This document shows positions 37,488 through 46,474 of a stretch of 48,133 nt of DNA, piece by piece (the first letter of the stretch is position 1; each line of letters starts with the position of its first letter). The notes under the pieces are model-generated. The model made no database searches. It was not told the origin of the DNA and worked only from the letters and a program-made list of their open reading frames with translations. The translations under genes and the position numbers were made by a program. Source of the DNA: an uncultured Pseudomonadota bacterium (GTDB lineage: Bacteria > Myxococcota_A > Bradymonadia > Bradymonadales > Bradymonadaceae); contig CATLTV010000014.1 in NCBI GenBank assembly GCA_950059285.1, positions 1 to 48,133 of the forward strand, given 5' to 3'.

Positions 37488-38945
37488 TTAAATATCCCTT
37501 ACCTTGATCCCCGAATCAATTGTACCAGTGCCATCAGGGCGTCGTGTAATAAGCATGATTCGCAAAGGTTCCTTGGCTCGCAATGCTCCCAGAGAAACCT
37601 CTGACTCACACACCCTGTCTTCATCGGGTGTGAGCTTGAGACAGGCCGAACCAATATAAAGGCTCTCTATAAAGCCTGGAGACCCTGTGAGGATCACGTA
37701 ACACATGGTGTCATCAGGGAGCGTTTTGTATTGACGAGGCACATAGATCTTCAAGTTCCAGTCTCGACCAAAGCTTTCATATTCAATGATGTACTCGTTG
37801 CTTCCCTCTGATGTTGCTGCTGCTGCTTTGTCCATGCGTTCACCCAGGTTGTTGATAGGTTCATGTTGCTTGGCTTGTTCCTTGTGGTGCTCATCAAAAT
37901 AAGCCCATAAATCAACAACGTTATTGGTATCGGGGAGCAGGTCAACATCCCCAACATCCTCAACCAACTTATCCTCAAACTTTTGCATCAGATGACGAAT
38001 GCTGAGTTCACCCCACCACATGTCGGGCTCTTCATCAGAGACACGATCAAGCCACATATCCGTGGCAAAGTTGAGCTCCATGGGTAACTCCATGAGCGTC
38101 TCTTCTATTTGCGCATCAATACTGTATAACTGCTCATAAATTGTGGGCATATGTGGATACATGATCACACCAATGCTCTGCAAATTATCACGCTGATGAG
38201 CGAGCCTTGTCACCTGGTCATGCAACTCCTCGTGAGACATCTCGGCATCTTGCAGCGCTTGTTGCAACGAGTCATGGTCTTGACCCAAGTCATCGATTGC
38301 GGTCAAAACGAGGCTCTTGATGGGCTCCATATCAAATCTATCCTCGAGAGCATTTTGCCACGCTCTGATAGGAGCTTCAAAATCAGGTCGAACACCACGC
38401 ATCAAGTCCCTGGTCTGTGCTGCTGAGAGCAACGCTTCTGTGGACCACAATCGGATGAAAGCACCTGCTGTAGCAAGCTCTTGCAAGACACCCTTGATCA
38501 AGAATATATCTTTGTGTTTTTCAAAAAAATCGTCATTTTTCAGAGACTTGAGCCACTCCTCAACGGGGGCATCCAACGTCCTGGGAAGACCTGTCGTCAC
38601 AGGCTCGGCCTGCTTGACCACGCCCAACATGAGCTGATCTTCATCATACCAGAGCACCAGGGCAAGTCGTGTCTCGGGATCTTCAATGTGTGCAGGTTGA
38701 ACTTTCACCTCATCAAAGCTCACATATTCCACATGTTTGGGTGTCGTACTGCTCCTGTGACGACCAGGTGCACATGTAACCTTATCTTCTTTCAGGGCAA
38801 GCCCCATCCTGGACAGGTATGTGTTAAACTGTTCTAAATCTTCAGGATCGTCTCGCAGGGTGTCCATGCTCAGAGCAATAAGAATGCCACGAGAAGGATA
38901 GTGATGTGCGTCCAGAATATCGTGAATCTTGGCTTTATGAGACAT
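37488..38945 (-). CDS. Unknown 485-residue protein in the sigma/CARF operon
   Basis: I do not recognise the family. The N-terminal ~100 residues are alpha/beta with a basic loop (APGRHRSSTTPK). The middle is mostly helical with an acidic, coiled-coil-like region (DLGQDHDSLQQALQDAEMSHEELHDQ near 220-245). A beta-rich C-terminal domain of ~120 residues (NEYIIEYESFGRDWNLKIYVPRQ... MLITRR) looks like a separate fold. No catalytic or metal motif is seen. AAGGA is nine nt before the ATG. The bipartite promoter element lies ~50 nt upstream. Because it sits between a sigma factor and a possible nucleotide sensor, it could be an anti-sigma or coupling factor, which is conjecture. Confidence 0.6.
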   Translation of the reverse strand: MSHKAKIHDILDAHHYPSRGILIALSMDTLRDDPEDLEQFNTYLSRMGLALKEDKVTCAPGRHRSSTTPKHVEYVSFDEVKVQPAHIEDPETRLALVLWYDEDQLMLGVVKQAEPVTTGLPRTLDAPVEEWLKSLKNDDFFEKHKDIFLIKGVLQELATAGAFIRLWSTEALLSAAQTRDLMRGVRPDFEAPIRAWQNALEDRFDMEPIKSLVLTAIDDLGQDHDSLQQALQDAEMSHEELHDQVTRLAHQRDNLQSIGVIMYPHMPTIYEQLYSIDAQIEETLMELPMELNFATDMWLDRVSDEEPDMWWGELSIRHLMQKFEDKLVEDVGDVDLLPDTNNVVDLWAYFDEHHKEQAKQHEPINNLGERMDKAAAATSEGSNEYIIEYESFGRDWNLKIYVPRQYKTLPDDTMCYVILTGSPGFIESLYIGSACLKLTPDEDRVCESEVSLGALRAKEPLRIMLITRRPDGTGTIDSGIKVRDI

Positions 38946-38990
38946 ATCAATGCTTCCTTATCAATTCTAATTCTTTGTGGGAGATGTCAC

Positions 38991-39034
38991 TCACCTGTGT
39001 AGAGGGATCTCCATTCGTAAATCTGACACTTTTG
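38991..39034 (-). promoter_or_regulatory. Bipartite shared promoter-like element, site A
   Basis: Read leftward: AAAAGTGTCAG, 17 nt, CCTCTA, 4 nt, GGTGAG. It matches site B (46475) closely and site C (41016) with one extra spacer base. It lies in the 100-bp gap after the sigma gene, about 46 nt before the 485-residue gene's start. Spacing and halves fit an ECF sigma -35/-10 pair. Confidence 0.75.
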
Positions 39035-39045
39035 CGCCATAATTT

Positions 39046-39774
39046 TCACGCATCGTCAATGATTTTCATCATTACAAGCATCGCTTTTACCTGTTCATAA
39101 GTATCTGCGTCCATCTTCCCTGAATACTCTTTAAACCATGTCTCAAGGCGTGCTCTAATACGAGTTCTGCGCTTGTTGATATTATTGACTGCCTTTTTCA
39201 ACTGCTGCTTGGAGAGTGGCTCTTCACTTTGATTTTGAGCGATCTCTTCAGTTGATAACTTCTTGACCTCAAAGTCATAAAGAGTCTCAATGTGTTTGAG
39301 ATCTTGTTCAAGCCATGCATCTTGTCGAACCTTGCTATACTCTTGCTTGAGTAATTTCAAAGACTGCATTTGATAGGAGTTGGGGTTGTGAGGATCTACA
39401 CGCTCTGCGGGTATCAAGCGATCTGGCCTCAATGTGTCGTCTGGTTGAGGAATTTCGGATTCATCATCGCTCACCGTAGTTGAACTCTCACATCGTTCTT
39501 TTCTCTCTTTATAATACTTTATGCACTTATTTCTGAAGATCATCCATAAATAATTCCTGGTGTTTTTAGTAGGCTTGAAAGGACTTGAGCGCTTTGAAAT
39601 ATCAAGCATGATTTCAGCTCTAACATCGTCCACCTCATCTGAGCTAAACGACGGCCATCTAAACGTATTCACCTCTCTTTGAACGACAGCAAACGCAGTT
39701 TCTGACTCTGGGGTATTAACCCTACCATTCATGATCCAGTGGTTGATGACATCCATCGCTTCATCGAGATTCAT
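39046..39774 (-). CDS. ECF-like RNA polymerase sigma factor
   Basis: 242 residues, cytoplasmic. Residues 35-90 match sigma region 2 (EVDDVRAEIMLDIS, then NYLWMIFRNKCIKYYKERKER, the -10-binding helix). An acidic linker is followed by region 4-like helices (LSTEEIAQNQ...LSKQQLKKAVNNINKRRTRIRARLE), which would bind -35. The linker is longer than in most ECF sigmas of ~190 residues. The ATG overlaps the DUF3800 stop (ATGA), so they are coupled. No recognised anti-sigma is adjacent. Three identical promoter-like elements in this island are plausible targets. It has no strong match by eye to a named ECF group. Confidence 0.75.
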   Translation of the reverse strand: MNLDEAMDVINHWIMNGRVNTPESETAFAVVQREVNTFRWPSFSSDEVDDVRAEIMLDISKRSSPFKPTKNTRNYLWMIFRNKCIKYYKERKERCESSTTVSDDESEIPQPDDTLRPDRLIPAERVDPHNPNSYQMQSLKLLKQEYSKVRQDAWLEQDLKHIETLYDFEVKKLSTEEIAQNQSEEPLSKQQLKKAVNNINKRRTRIRARLETWFKEYSGKMDADTYEQVKAMLVMMKIIDDA

Positions 39775-40883
39775 ATCTCCCCCTCTTTCTCAAAATATGT
39801 TTTCCAGTTGTTGTACTGTGTCTGGCCCCAGCTTGGGAGCTGGCTCAACACCTCATGTTCATGTTTGAGGTGGACCATTTCGCCCTGACGATATGTGTTC
39901 AAGCACGCCTGCGTATCACCTGTAATCGCCATGGTATATTGCTCGCTCTCTGGGGCCTTGATGGACAACCCATATTTACTTGAAACAACTGATAAATCTG
40001 ACACTTCGACCTGCCCACCTTCTTTGAGTTTTTTGCGTACCTTGTTGGCGATGTAGTCGGCGTAGGCGAGCAGCGCGGGCGTGGATTGCTTGCCATAGGT
40101 GCGGGTGGCGAAGGTGATTTTGGTGAGGCGCTCGGGTTGCTGCCAGTCCATCGCTTCACTGATGTGGGCGTAGGCTGCTTGACAGTGCTCAAAGTTCATC
40201 ATCTTCCGCTTATAGTCATGTTCAAGATGTGCGACATACCTGTCTGCTACACAGATATCTAACTTGTGCTCGCCAGGGATCGAGAGGATGGCGTCACGTA
40301 CGCGCTCAAATAAACAGATGAGCTGTGTGGTGTAGCGGTCAGGTTGGTTGGTCTGGCGAGGCTCGACGGGGAGTGGTTGATCGGTGACAAAGGCGAGATA
40401 GCTGTCAAGGCCGCTCTCCTTGAATAGAGTCTCCAGTACGTTTCGCTTCTCCGTGGCAAACTGATTCATGCGAATGCGGTCCGCACCATGAAGCGCTTTG
40501 TACGCTGCACGTTCAAATTTTTGTGCAAGCTTATATTTTAGCTCGAGATCCTGCCCTAGTGAGATGGCGAGCTGCTCACGCTCGCGAGGAGACAGACGCT
40601 GCAAGGTTGCCTCGACCCAGCCAAGAACCTCGGGTGAGCTGTTCTTTCTGTAGTATAAAAAATTCCACAAGAACCACATCGGGTTCTTGTTGGTCAGGGT
40701 GGCGTGAGGTGGCCAGGAGAGCTCGGGCAGGGTCGCGCCAATGCGAGCTTGAAGGTCCTCGTTGACCTCGTCCAGGGTGTTGTCCTTGGGAAGTCGAATC
40801 AACACGCCGGCAAGTGTTGTAAGCTCCTTATGACAGTCATAATTCCCTGACTCATCAATATAAAGCGCCCATCTTTGACTCAT
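39771..40883 (-). CDS. DUF3800-like protein
   Basis: 370 residues from ATG 40881-40883. The opening ALYIDESGNY (Asp, Glu near residues 9-10) and the late ALLAYADYIANKVRKKLK match the DUF3800 pattern, an RNase H-like fold found often in defence islands. A nuclease role has been suggested for the family, but activity is not established. The frame runs back to 41102, but the N-terminal 73 residues look non-coding and would cover the opposing promoter, so the inner start, with GAGCGAG eight nt upstream, is preferred. It is the first gene of a leftward pair with the sigma factor. Its own promoter does not carry the shared element. Confidence 0.7.
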   Translation of the reverse strand: MSQRWALYIDESGNYDCHKELTTLAGVLIRLPKDNTLDEVNEDLQARIGATLPELSWPPHATLTNKNPMWFLWNFLYYRKNSSPEVLGWVEATLQRLSPREREQLAISLGQDLELKYKLAQKFERAAYKALHGADRIRMNQFATEKRNVLETLFKESGLDSYLAFVTDQPLPVEPRQTNQPDRYTTQLICLFERVRDAILSIPGEHKLDICVADRYVAHLEHDYKRKMMNFEHCQAAYAHISEAMDWQQPERLTKITFATRTYGKQSTPALLAYADYIANKVRKKLKEGGQVEVSDLSVVSSKYGLSIKAPESEQYTMAITGDTQACLNTYRQGEMVHLKHEHEVLSQLPSWGQTQYNNWKTYFEKEGEI

Positions 40884-41015
40884 AAATATCTCGCTCTCAT
40901 CTGGTATGACTATAGTTATTTCATAGAGCACATTCATGCTTTTCAAACGGTGTGTCAAGCGCATTACCATCCCCACAAGAAAGCCTCTCCACACATTTTT
41001 TATATTTTTCTTGGT

Positions 41016-41060
41016 AAAAGTGTCAGTTTTCCCACAACCCACCCCCTCTTTACTTGTGAA
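41016..41060 (+). promoter_or_regulatory. Bipartite shared promoter-like element, site C
   Basis: Read rightward: AAAAGTGTCAG, 18 nt, CCTCTT, 4 nt, TGTGAA. One base longer and slightly less conserved than A and B. It points toward the acidic-protein gene, start 84 nt past its end. The same interval has the opposite-strand promoter of the DUF3800-sigma pair. Confidence 0.65.
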
Positions 41061-41143
41061 AGCCACTTTACCCCTTGCTGAAAATACACAGCGTCGGGTC
41101 ATCGCACGAGAGAATCACCATGTCTGGGAAAAAGGAGCACGTC

Positions 41144-42253
41144 ATGACTGTACATCACAAGAAAACTCTTAAAGAAGATCAGCAGCTTGACCTCCTGGAC
41201 CTCTCCTGGAGCACGTTTGACCTCACTGAGGATGACGACACCCTCGATGATGTGTCCTGGAACAATCTCACACAGGATTGTCCTGACACCGAGGAGGTGC
41301 TCGTCAAGCCAGCTGCCAGCGCAGACTTCTGGAATGAATCTTCTCTTGATGAAGAGCTCCAGAAGCTGGAGTTTCACGCCAAGGCAACTGTCGAAGCTGT
41401 GCCCCTTGCGCCCGCACAACAGGCCGTCGTGACAGCACCTCTGCCCGAGGATCTCAATATGGATGACTGCTCCTGGAACGACGCTTTCCTTGATGACCTC
41501 GATGATTTTGAGGACTTTGAAGAGGAAGATGAGTTCCTTGAGTGGGACAGCTTTGACGCTGTTCATGACATGGATGCTGCGCCCGCGGGCCCATCTGTGG
41601 ATGACACCCTCGACAAGGAGACCCTCCTGCTCCGCAAGTGCAGCGCGCTGGCCAGCAAGATGGGCCTTGGTGTCGGCCAGCTCAATGCGCTCGACACGCT
41701 CATGGAGATGTTTGTCAAGACGGGGAACTTCACCGCCACGGCAAAGGCTGTGCTCAAGTTTCATACGCATGGTCACAGCTTGCAGGAGCTACACTTTGCG
41801 CAGTCCCTCCGCATGTTCTGGCTTGATTTTGCGCCCAACTGGTGTGTCCACTGGCCGTTTTCCTGGGAGGTCGCCACCGCGCTGGCCGCACGCTTCATGC
41901 ACGAGGTCACGGTGGAAGAGGTCGCCGAGGGGCTGCTCTCGATGCTGGAGTTCTTCACCGAGGACCGCGCCTCGCTGAGCTACGTCTTCTCGGGAAAGAA
42001 GCACGTCGGGCCTGTGCTGCCCATGGCCGAATGGCTTGATTACCCTGACAAGTTCTTCATGCCCTATGTCCTCGCTTGCCTTGAACAGGCCCCCGAGGAG
42101 GTCGAGTTCTATACCTGGGTTGATGAGCTGCTCGCGTGCCCTCTCCCTCCTGGTCTTGAGCCTCCAGCGATGTACTGCTCGCGTCAGGATCATTCCTCCT
42201 GGGATGCCATGGCGACCTCTCAGAAGTACCTCGCTTATATGCTCGGTGACTGA
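41144..42253 (+). CDS. Acidic protein with repeated tryptophan motifs
   Basis: 369 residues from ATG 41144, with AAAGGAG six nt upstream. Residues 15-150 are strongly acidic and probably disordered, with four similar short motifs: LDLSWSTF (18-25), LDDVSWNN (34-41), ADFWNESSLDEEL (60-72), MDDCSWNDAFLDDL (106-119). The remaining ~210 residues look helical and folded (GVGQLNALDTLMEMFVKTGNFTATAKAVLKF). No enzyme motif. The acidic Trp motifs may bind the helicase, RNA polymerase or another basic partner, or mimic DNA (inference). It precedes the SNF2 gene by 115 bp with a hairpin between. GC-rich relative to the opposing operon. Confidence 0.6.
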   Translation: MTVHHKKTLKEDQQLDLLDLSWSTFDLTEDDDTLDDVSWNNLTQDCPDTEEVLVKPAASADFWNESSLDEELQKLEFHAKATVEAVPLAPAQQAVVTAPLPEDLNMDDCSWNDAFLDDLDDFEDFEEEDEFLEWDSFDAVHDMDAAPAGPSVDDTLDKETLLLRKCSALASKMGLGVGQLNALDTLMEMFVKTGNFTATAKAVLKFHTHGHSLQELHFAQSLRMFWLDFAPNWCVHWPFSWEVATALAARFMHEVTVEEVAEGLLSMLEFFTEDRASLSYVFSGKKHVGPVLPMAEWLDYPDKFFMPYVLACLEQAPEEVEFYTWVDELLACPLPPGLEPPAMYCSRQDHSSWDAMATSQKYLAYMLGD

Positions 42254-42260
42254 CCACCCT

Positions 42261-42313
42261 GTCATGATGTAGTATTTGACCATGCAATAAAGCAGCAAAT
42301 ACTACATCATGAC
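42261..42313. promoter_or_regulatory. AT-rich hairpin between acidic-protein and helicase genes
   Basis: 18-nt arms (42261-42278, 42296-42313) pair perfectly with a 17-nt loop. No U run follows, so an attenuator, processing site or regulator-binding site is more likely than a simple terminator. Confidence 0.55.
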
Positions 42314-42368
42314 CTGTCAAAAGTCAAACATTTTTATTATTTAAGCATCTGATTTATAAGGAGTTTTC

Positions 42369-45356
42369 ATGTCCGCATTCACACCCTCCGCACTCGTCCC
42401 ACAACGAGGATGCCTCGTCACGTTCACCAGTCAAGCACAGGACCAAAACCAGGATTTCAAGGGGCTCTGGCAGGTGTTCAACGTCGAGGCCGCGACAGCG
42501 CACTCCCCTGCCTGGCTACATCTCAAGAACACCTCTCCAGGAGCATCCCAGGTGCGCAAGGCCAAAGCCAGTGATGTACAGTGCGGGTTTCGTCCAGGCT
42601 ATTACGTCCAGATGATCCCCTCGACGTACCACACGCAGAGGATCGAAGGTGAGGTCGTGGGTGTCACAACGGTGGCTCATCAGCAGCTCGTCTTTGTGCG
42701 TGACTTCCAGTGTGGGTCCGTGCATAGCATCCCCTTTGAGCTCCTGCGCACGCTCAAAAACCCTTTTAAAAACTATATCGGCGGCGTGTTCACCTCGAAG
42801 GAGAACCACCACAAGGTACAGCCAGCAGAGGCGCTGCGTCTGCGCACGCTAGCGCATGCGCTTGAGCGCTGGAATGAGAACACGGGTGCGCTCTCAAGGC
42901 TCGAGGTCGATCCATTGCCTCACCAGCTCCAGCTCGTGCAGGAGATCCTGCGTAGCGCCAACCTGAACTGGATGATCGCCGATGATGTCGGCCTCGGCAA
43001 GACCATCGAGGTTGGGATGTTGCTCGCTGCGCTTCGTAGCAAGAAGCCCAACATGCGTATCCTCATTGTCACGCCTTCTGGCCTCACAAAACAGTGGCAG
43101 GAAGAGCTCGCGGACAAGTTTAACATGCGTGATTTCATGGTGTACGGCGATGACTTTACTGTCAACGAGGACCATCACTGGTCCGCCTACTCTCGTGTGA
43201 TCGTGTCGCTTGACCGCGCCAAACACGAGAACCACATCCCGACATTCCAACGCTCTGGCGCCTGGGATCTCATCCTGTTTGATGAGGCCCACCGCCTCAC
43301 TCGCCGCGAGTATGGCACCAATTATCACACCTCTCAGCGCTACATGCTCGCGCAGACCTTGCGTGAGCTGACGCCTGCGATGTTGCTGCTCACCGCCACG
43401 CCTCACCAGGGCAAAACAGACCAGTTCCGCGCGCTGCTAAACCTGTTGCGTCCCGAGCATAAGGAGGCGTTTGATGCCATCCACCAGAACGGTGATTTGC
43501 TCGGGGAGATGATCTATCGTAACCGCAAGAGCGACGTCACCGACGCCGAGGGCAAGCGCATCTTCAAGGGACAAAAAGCCCATCAAATTCAGTTCAGTAT
43601 GAGTGATGAGGAGCGCACCTTCGACACCCTCCTCCAGAGCTATTTTCAACAATGCGGCGACGAGGCTCGTCGTCGCGGAGGCACACTTGGTCGAAGCATT
43701 GGCTTTGTGATGACCGTGTTTCGCAAGCTCGCCGCGTCCTCTCATGCGGCAATTTACAGGGCGCTGTGTAACCGTCTCAAGGTGTTGCGCAACGCCCATG
43801 ATAACTTGCTTGAAGTGCGCAACCGTATCGAGCGTGGCCTGATGCCTGAAGAGTTTTTGGAGAAGCACAACATCACCAACACGGAGGCGCTTGATGCGCG
43901 CTTCTCTGGTGAGATTGATGAGCTTGTGGCAGCGCACAAGGTTGCCTCCAGTTTCTTTGACGGTGAGGAGAAGGAGCTTGAGTCGTTGATCGATCTCTTA
44001 AAACCTCTGGTCGAGGATGACTCCAAGCTTGAAACCTTCATGGAGAGGATTTTTGGCGAGATCATTCGCAACGACCGCTCACGTCGTGTGCTTATTTTCA
44101 CGGAGTTCAGGGCCACGCAGGAGCATGTACAATGTGCACTTGAACATGAGCTTGGAAAGCAGCGTGTGGGCCTGATTCATGGTGGGATGAAGATGGATGA
44201 GAGGCGCGAAGTCGTGCGTCGTTTCTCTGATGATATTCAGGTAGTTATCTCGACTGAAGCGGGCGGCGAGGGGCTGAACATGCATGATGATTGTTATACA
44301 ATGGTCAACTATGACTTGCCCTGGAACCCAATGCGTCTCGTGCAGCGCGTGGGCCGTCTGTATCGTTATGGTCAGCAGCGTGAGGTGCTCGTGTTTAACC
44401 TGCAATCACCCGATACGCTGGATGGCAACGTGGTCACGCGTCTGCACGACCGTATCAACAGCGTGGTCGAGGATCTTGGCGACTGGAACAACGAGTATGA
44501 TGACCAGCTTCATCAGGAGATTCTTGGCAGCCTCGTCGAGTTAATTGATGGCAGCAAGATCGCCGAGATTATTGAGCAAAGCGCCTCCCAGAGTGGTTTT
44601 GACGTGGAGCATGAGATCGATCATCTGGTCGATGAAGCGCGTACAAACTTTAAACTTCAGGAAGAGATGCTTGGTTTTGCGCGCCACTTTGATCCCGAAC
44701 TCAGGCAACGCGAGCTGACACTTGAGCATGGCCATCTGGATAGCTTTGTGGAGTCGATGCTTGTGGCGTTGGGGTGTCGTGTCATTGAGCGTCAACATGA
44801 GGGACAGGTCTGGCGCGTGCAGCTCACGGACCAGGTGCGCAACCACCTGGGACTTCGTGCCGAGAGTATCCGCATCACCACTCGCCGTACCTTCAAGCGC
44901 AAGCTCGGGCGCGATGTACGCATGATGGACTTTGAGGATGATCTGTTTTTGCTCCTGATGAACACGGCAAAAGCCGAGTCTTTCGGGGGACATGCAGCGA
45001 GCGTGAACTTCACAACCTCCAAAATGCCTGACGCCAGCTTGCTCTCGTTTGTGCGCGCCGTATGGCAAGACAAACATGGTGAGAAGGTGCGTGAAGAGGT
45101 GGTGTCCATTGGATTGAACGAGGAAGGAGAGGTCAACATCAACGCCGCCGAACATGTGGCGTGGCTTGGTCAACGTGCGCGTACAGGTAGCGCAGAGGTT
45201 TCTCGTGGAGCTGATGCGATGAAGCGTCGCCGTGTGCATGCACATGCAGTGAAGCAGGCGCTTGATGTGTATATGCATGAGCTTGCACAGATGAATTCAG
45301 GCCAGGTGTTTCCGATGTTCTCACATCCGCTCGGGTTTGGAGCAGCACCTGAATAA
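42369..45356 (+). CDS. SNF2/RapA-like helicase
   Basis: 995 residues; AAGGAG five nt before the ATG. Helicase superfamily 2, SNF2 type: motif I DDVGLGKT near 203, DEAH box near 305, TATPHQGK, then the C-terminal lobe with VLIFTEF, STEAGGEGLN and motif VI VGRLYRYGQ near 661. ATP-driven translocation on duplex DNA is the family activity. An N-terminal region with a beta-rich SH3-like stretch (about 1-160) and a ~250-residue C-terminal extension are of unknown role. It resembles helicases in defence islands, such as DISARM DrmD, but with no methylase or DUF1998 partner here. cas1 starts 23 bp later, so they are probably co-transcribed. A role in DNA processing for spacer capture is conjecture. 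Confidence 0.88.
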   Translation: MSAFTPSALVPQRGCLVTFTSQAQDQNQDFKGLWQVFNVEAATAHSPAWLHLKNTSPGASQVRKAKASDVQCGFRPGYYVQMIPSTYHTQRIEGEVVGVTTVAHQQLVFVRDFQCGSVHSIPFELLRTLKNPFKNYIGGVFTSKENHHKVQPAEALRLRTLAHALERWNENTGALSRLEVDPLPHQLQLVQEILRSANLNWMIADDVGLGKTIEVGMLLAALRSKKPNMRILIVTPSGLTKQWQEELADKFNMRDFMVYGDDFTVNEDHHWSAYSRVIVSLDRAKHENHIPTFQRSGAWDLILFDEAHRLTRREYGTNYHTSQRYMLAQTLRELTPAMLLLTATPHQGKTDQFRALLNLLRPEHKEAFDAIHQNGDLLGEMIYRNRKSDVTDAEGKRIFKGQKAHQIQFSMSDEERTFDTLLQSYFQQCGDEARRRGGTLGRSIGFVMTVFRKLAASSHAAIYRALCNRLKVLRNAHDNLLEVRNRIERGLMPEEFLEKHNITNTEALDARFSGEIDELVAAHKVASSFFDGEEKELESLIDLLKPLVEDDSKLETFMERIFGEIIRNDRSRRVLIFTEFRATQEHVQCALEHELGKQRVGLIHGGMKMDERREVVRRFSDDIQVVISTEAGGEGLNMHDDCYTMVNYDLPWNPMRLVQRVGRLYRYGQQREVLVFNLQSPDTLDGNVVTRLHDRINSVVEDLGDWNNEYDDQLHQEILGSLVELIDGSKIAEIIEQSASQSGFDVEHEIDHLVDEARTNFKLQEEMLGFARHFDPELRQRELTLEHGHLDSFVESMLVALGCRVIERQHEGQVWRVQLTDQVRNHLGLRAESIRITTRRTFKRKLGRDVRMMDFEDDLFLLLMNTAKAESFGGHAASVNFTTSKMPDASLLSFVRAVWQDKHGEKVREEVVSIGLNEEGEVNINAAEHVAWLGQRARTGSAEVSRGADAMKRRRVHAHAVKQALDVYMHELAQMNSGQVFPMFSHPLGFGAAPE

Positions 45357-45379
45357 TTACCACCTTACAGGAGCACGAT

Positions 45380-46474
45380 ATGATGGAACGTATGGACATT
45401 ATCGTCGAGGAGTATGGCCTGAAGCTTGGCAAGACCAGTGAACGGTTGTGTATTCGTCGCGGAGAAGAGGTTATCTTTGAAAAACCTCTGACGCATATAC
45501 GTTCCATCATGTTGTATTCGCGAGGTATTTCGTTATCGACGGATTTGATTGCCTCGTGTGCGAGGTATCAAATACCCGTGAGTATATGTGAGCGTGAGGG
45601 CTCTCCACTGGCACGTGTGGTCATCCCCTCTGTGGAGGGCGAGGCGAAGACGAGGAGGATGCAGCTTGAGATATCAAGAGATGGCGACAGGGGGTTTATC
45701 TTGGCGCGCCAACTTGTGGCCGAAAAGTGTCGAGGTCAGCTCAGGATGATGCGTTATCTTGAGCGCAGGGTGAGTGGCAACGTGATGTTGTACAGGGAGG
45801 ACATGGAGCGATTGACCCGACATGGCAAGCGTGTGGTGAGCGTGGAGTGTTGGGGAAAGGATCATCTTGATGAGGCTCTGGACAGGTTAATGGGACATGA
45901 GGGGATGGCTGCGCGCGCTTACTGGAGTGCGTGGGGCAGTACGTTGGGGGTGCAGTCGTGGCAAGGAAGGACAAAGCGAGGTGCAACAGACAGCATCAAC
46001 ATGGCGTTAAACTATGGTTATGCCATCTTACGCGAACAGGTCTGGGGCATGATTGAGCGCGCACATCTTGATGCGTATTCAGGTGTGTTACATCGCGATC
46101 GAGGAGGTCGGCCAGGGTTGGTGCTCGATGTCATGGAGCCGTGGCGTATTCTTGTGGAGGACGCGGTGGGTTCCATGGCGAGGAGGTCCAAGAGCGTGTG
46201 GATGGAGGAAGGTGAACTTTCAACATCAAGACGCCGCGAGATCGCGGATAGCGTGCTGGGTCGTTTGAACTCGCCTGCAAGTTTTGGAAAACGTCGGGCT
46301 CGTGTAGCAGCGTGCATGCAACAGAGCGTGAGGGAAGTGGCGCGCTACATTCGTGGGGAGGTGGAGACGCCAAGGTTATACCGATGGGATGTAAGGGGGC
46401 CAAAGGAGCCCGTGGGTGATGGTGAGCTTGATGAGCTGGAGCGTCTGTTCTGCCGCACAGGACAAAAACGTTAG
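45380..46474 (+). CDS. cas1: CRISPR integrase Cas1
   Basis: 364 residues; AGGAG precedes the ATG. Cas1 integrates prespacers at the leader end of an array, with Cas2. The metal triad is visible: Glu174 in GHEGMAARAYW, His238 in SGVLHRDRGGRPGLVLD, Glu253 (and Asp250) in LDVMEPWR. An N-terminal beta domain precedes the helical catalytic domain; the C-terminus has the usual long helices. It lies 23 bp after the helicase gene. A shared promoter element B starts right at its stop codon, so cas2 has its own start of transcription. The coding strand is strikingly G-rich. Confidence 0.95.
   Translation: MMERMDIIVEEYGLKLGKTSERLCIRRGEEVIFEKPLTHIRSIMLYSRGISLSTDLIASCARYQIPVSICEREGSPLARVVIPSVEGEAKTRRMQLEISRDGDRGFILARQLVAEKCRGQLRMMRYLERRVSGNVMLYREDMERLTRHGKRVVSVECWGKDHLDEALDRLMGHEGMAARAYWSAWGSTLGVQSWQGRTKRGATDSINMALNYGYAILREQVWGMIERAHLDAYSGVLHRDRGGRPGLVLDVMEPWRILVEDAVGSMARRSKSVWMEEGELSTSRRREIADSVLGRLNSPASFGKRRARVAACMQQSVREVARYIRGEVETPRLYRWDVRGPKEPVGDGELDELERLFCRTGQKR

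Noticed and set aside
39991-40006. A fourth AAGTGTCAG match (minus strand) inside the DUF3800 gene
   Set aside because: No CCTCTA-like half at the right distance, and the sequence is explained by the protein it encodes.
41016-41102. An upstream start for the DUF3800 gene at 41102
   Set aside because: It would cover the opposing promoter element, and the 73 added residues have no coding character; ATG at 40883 has a ribosome binding site.
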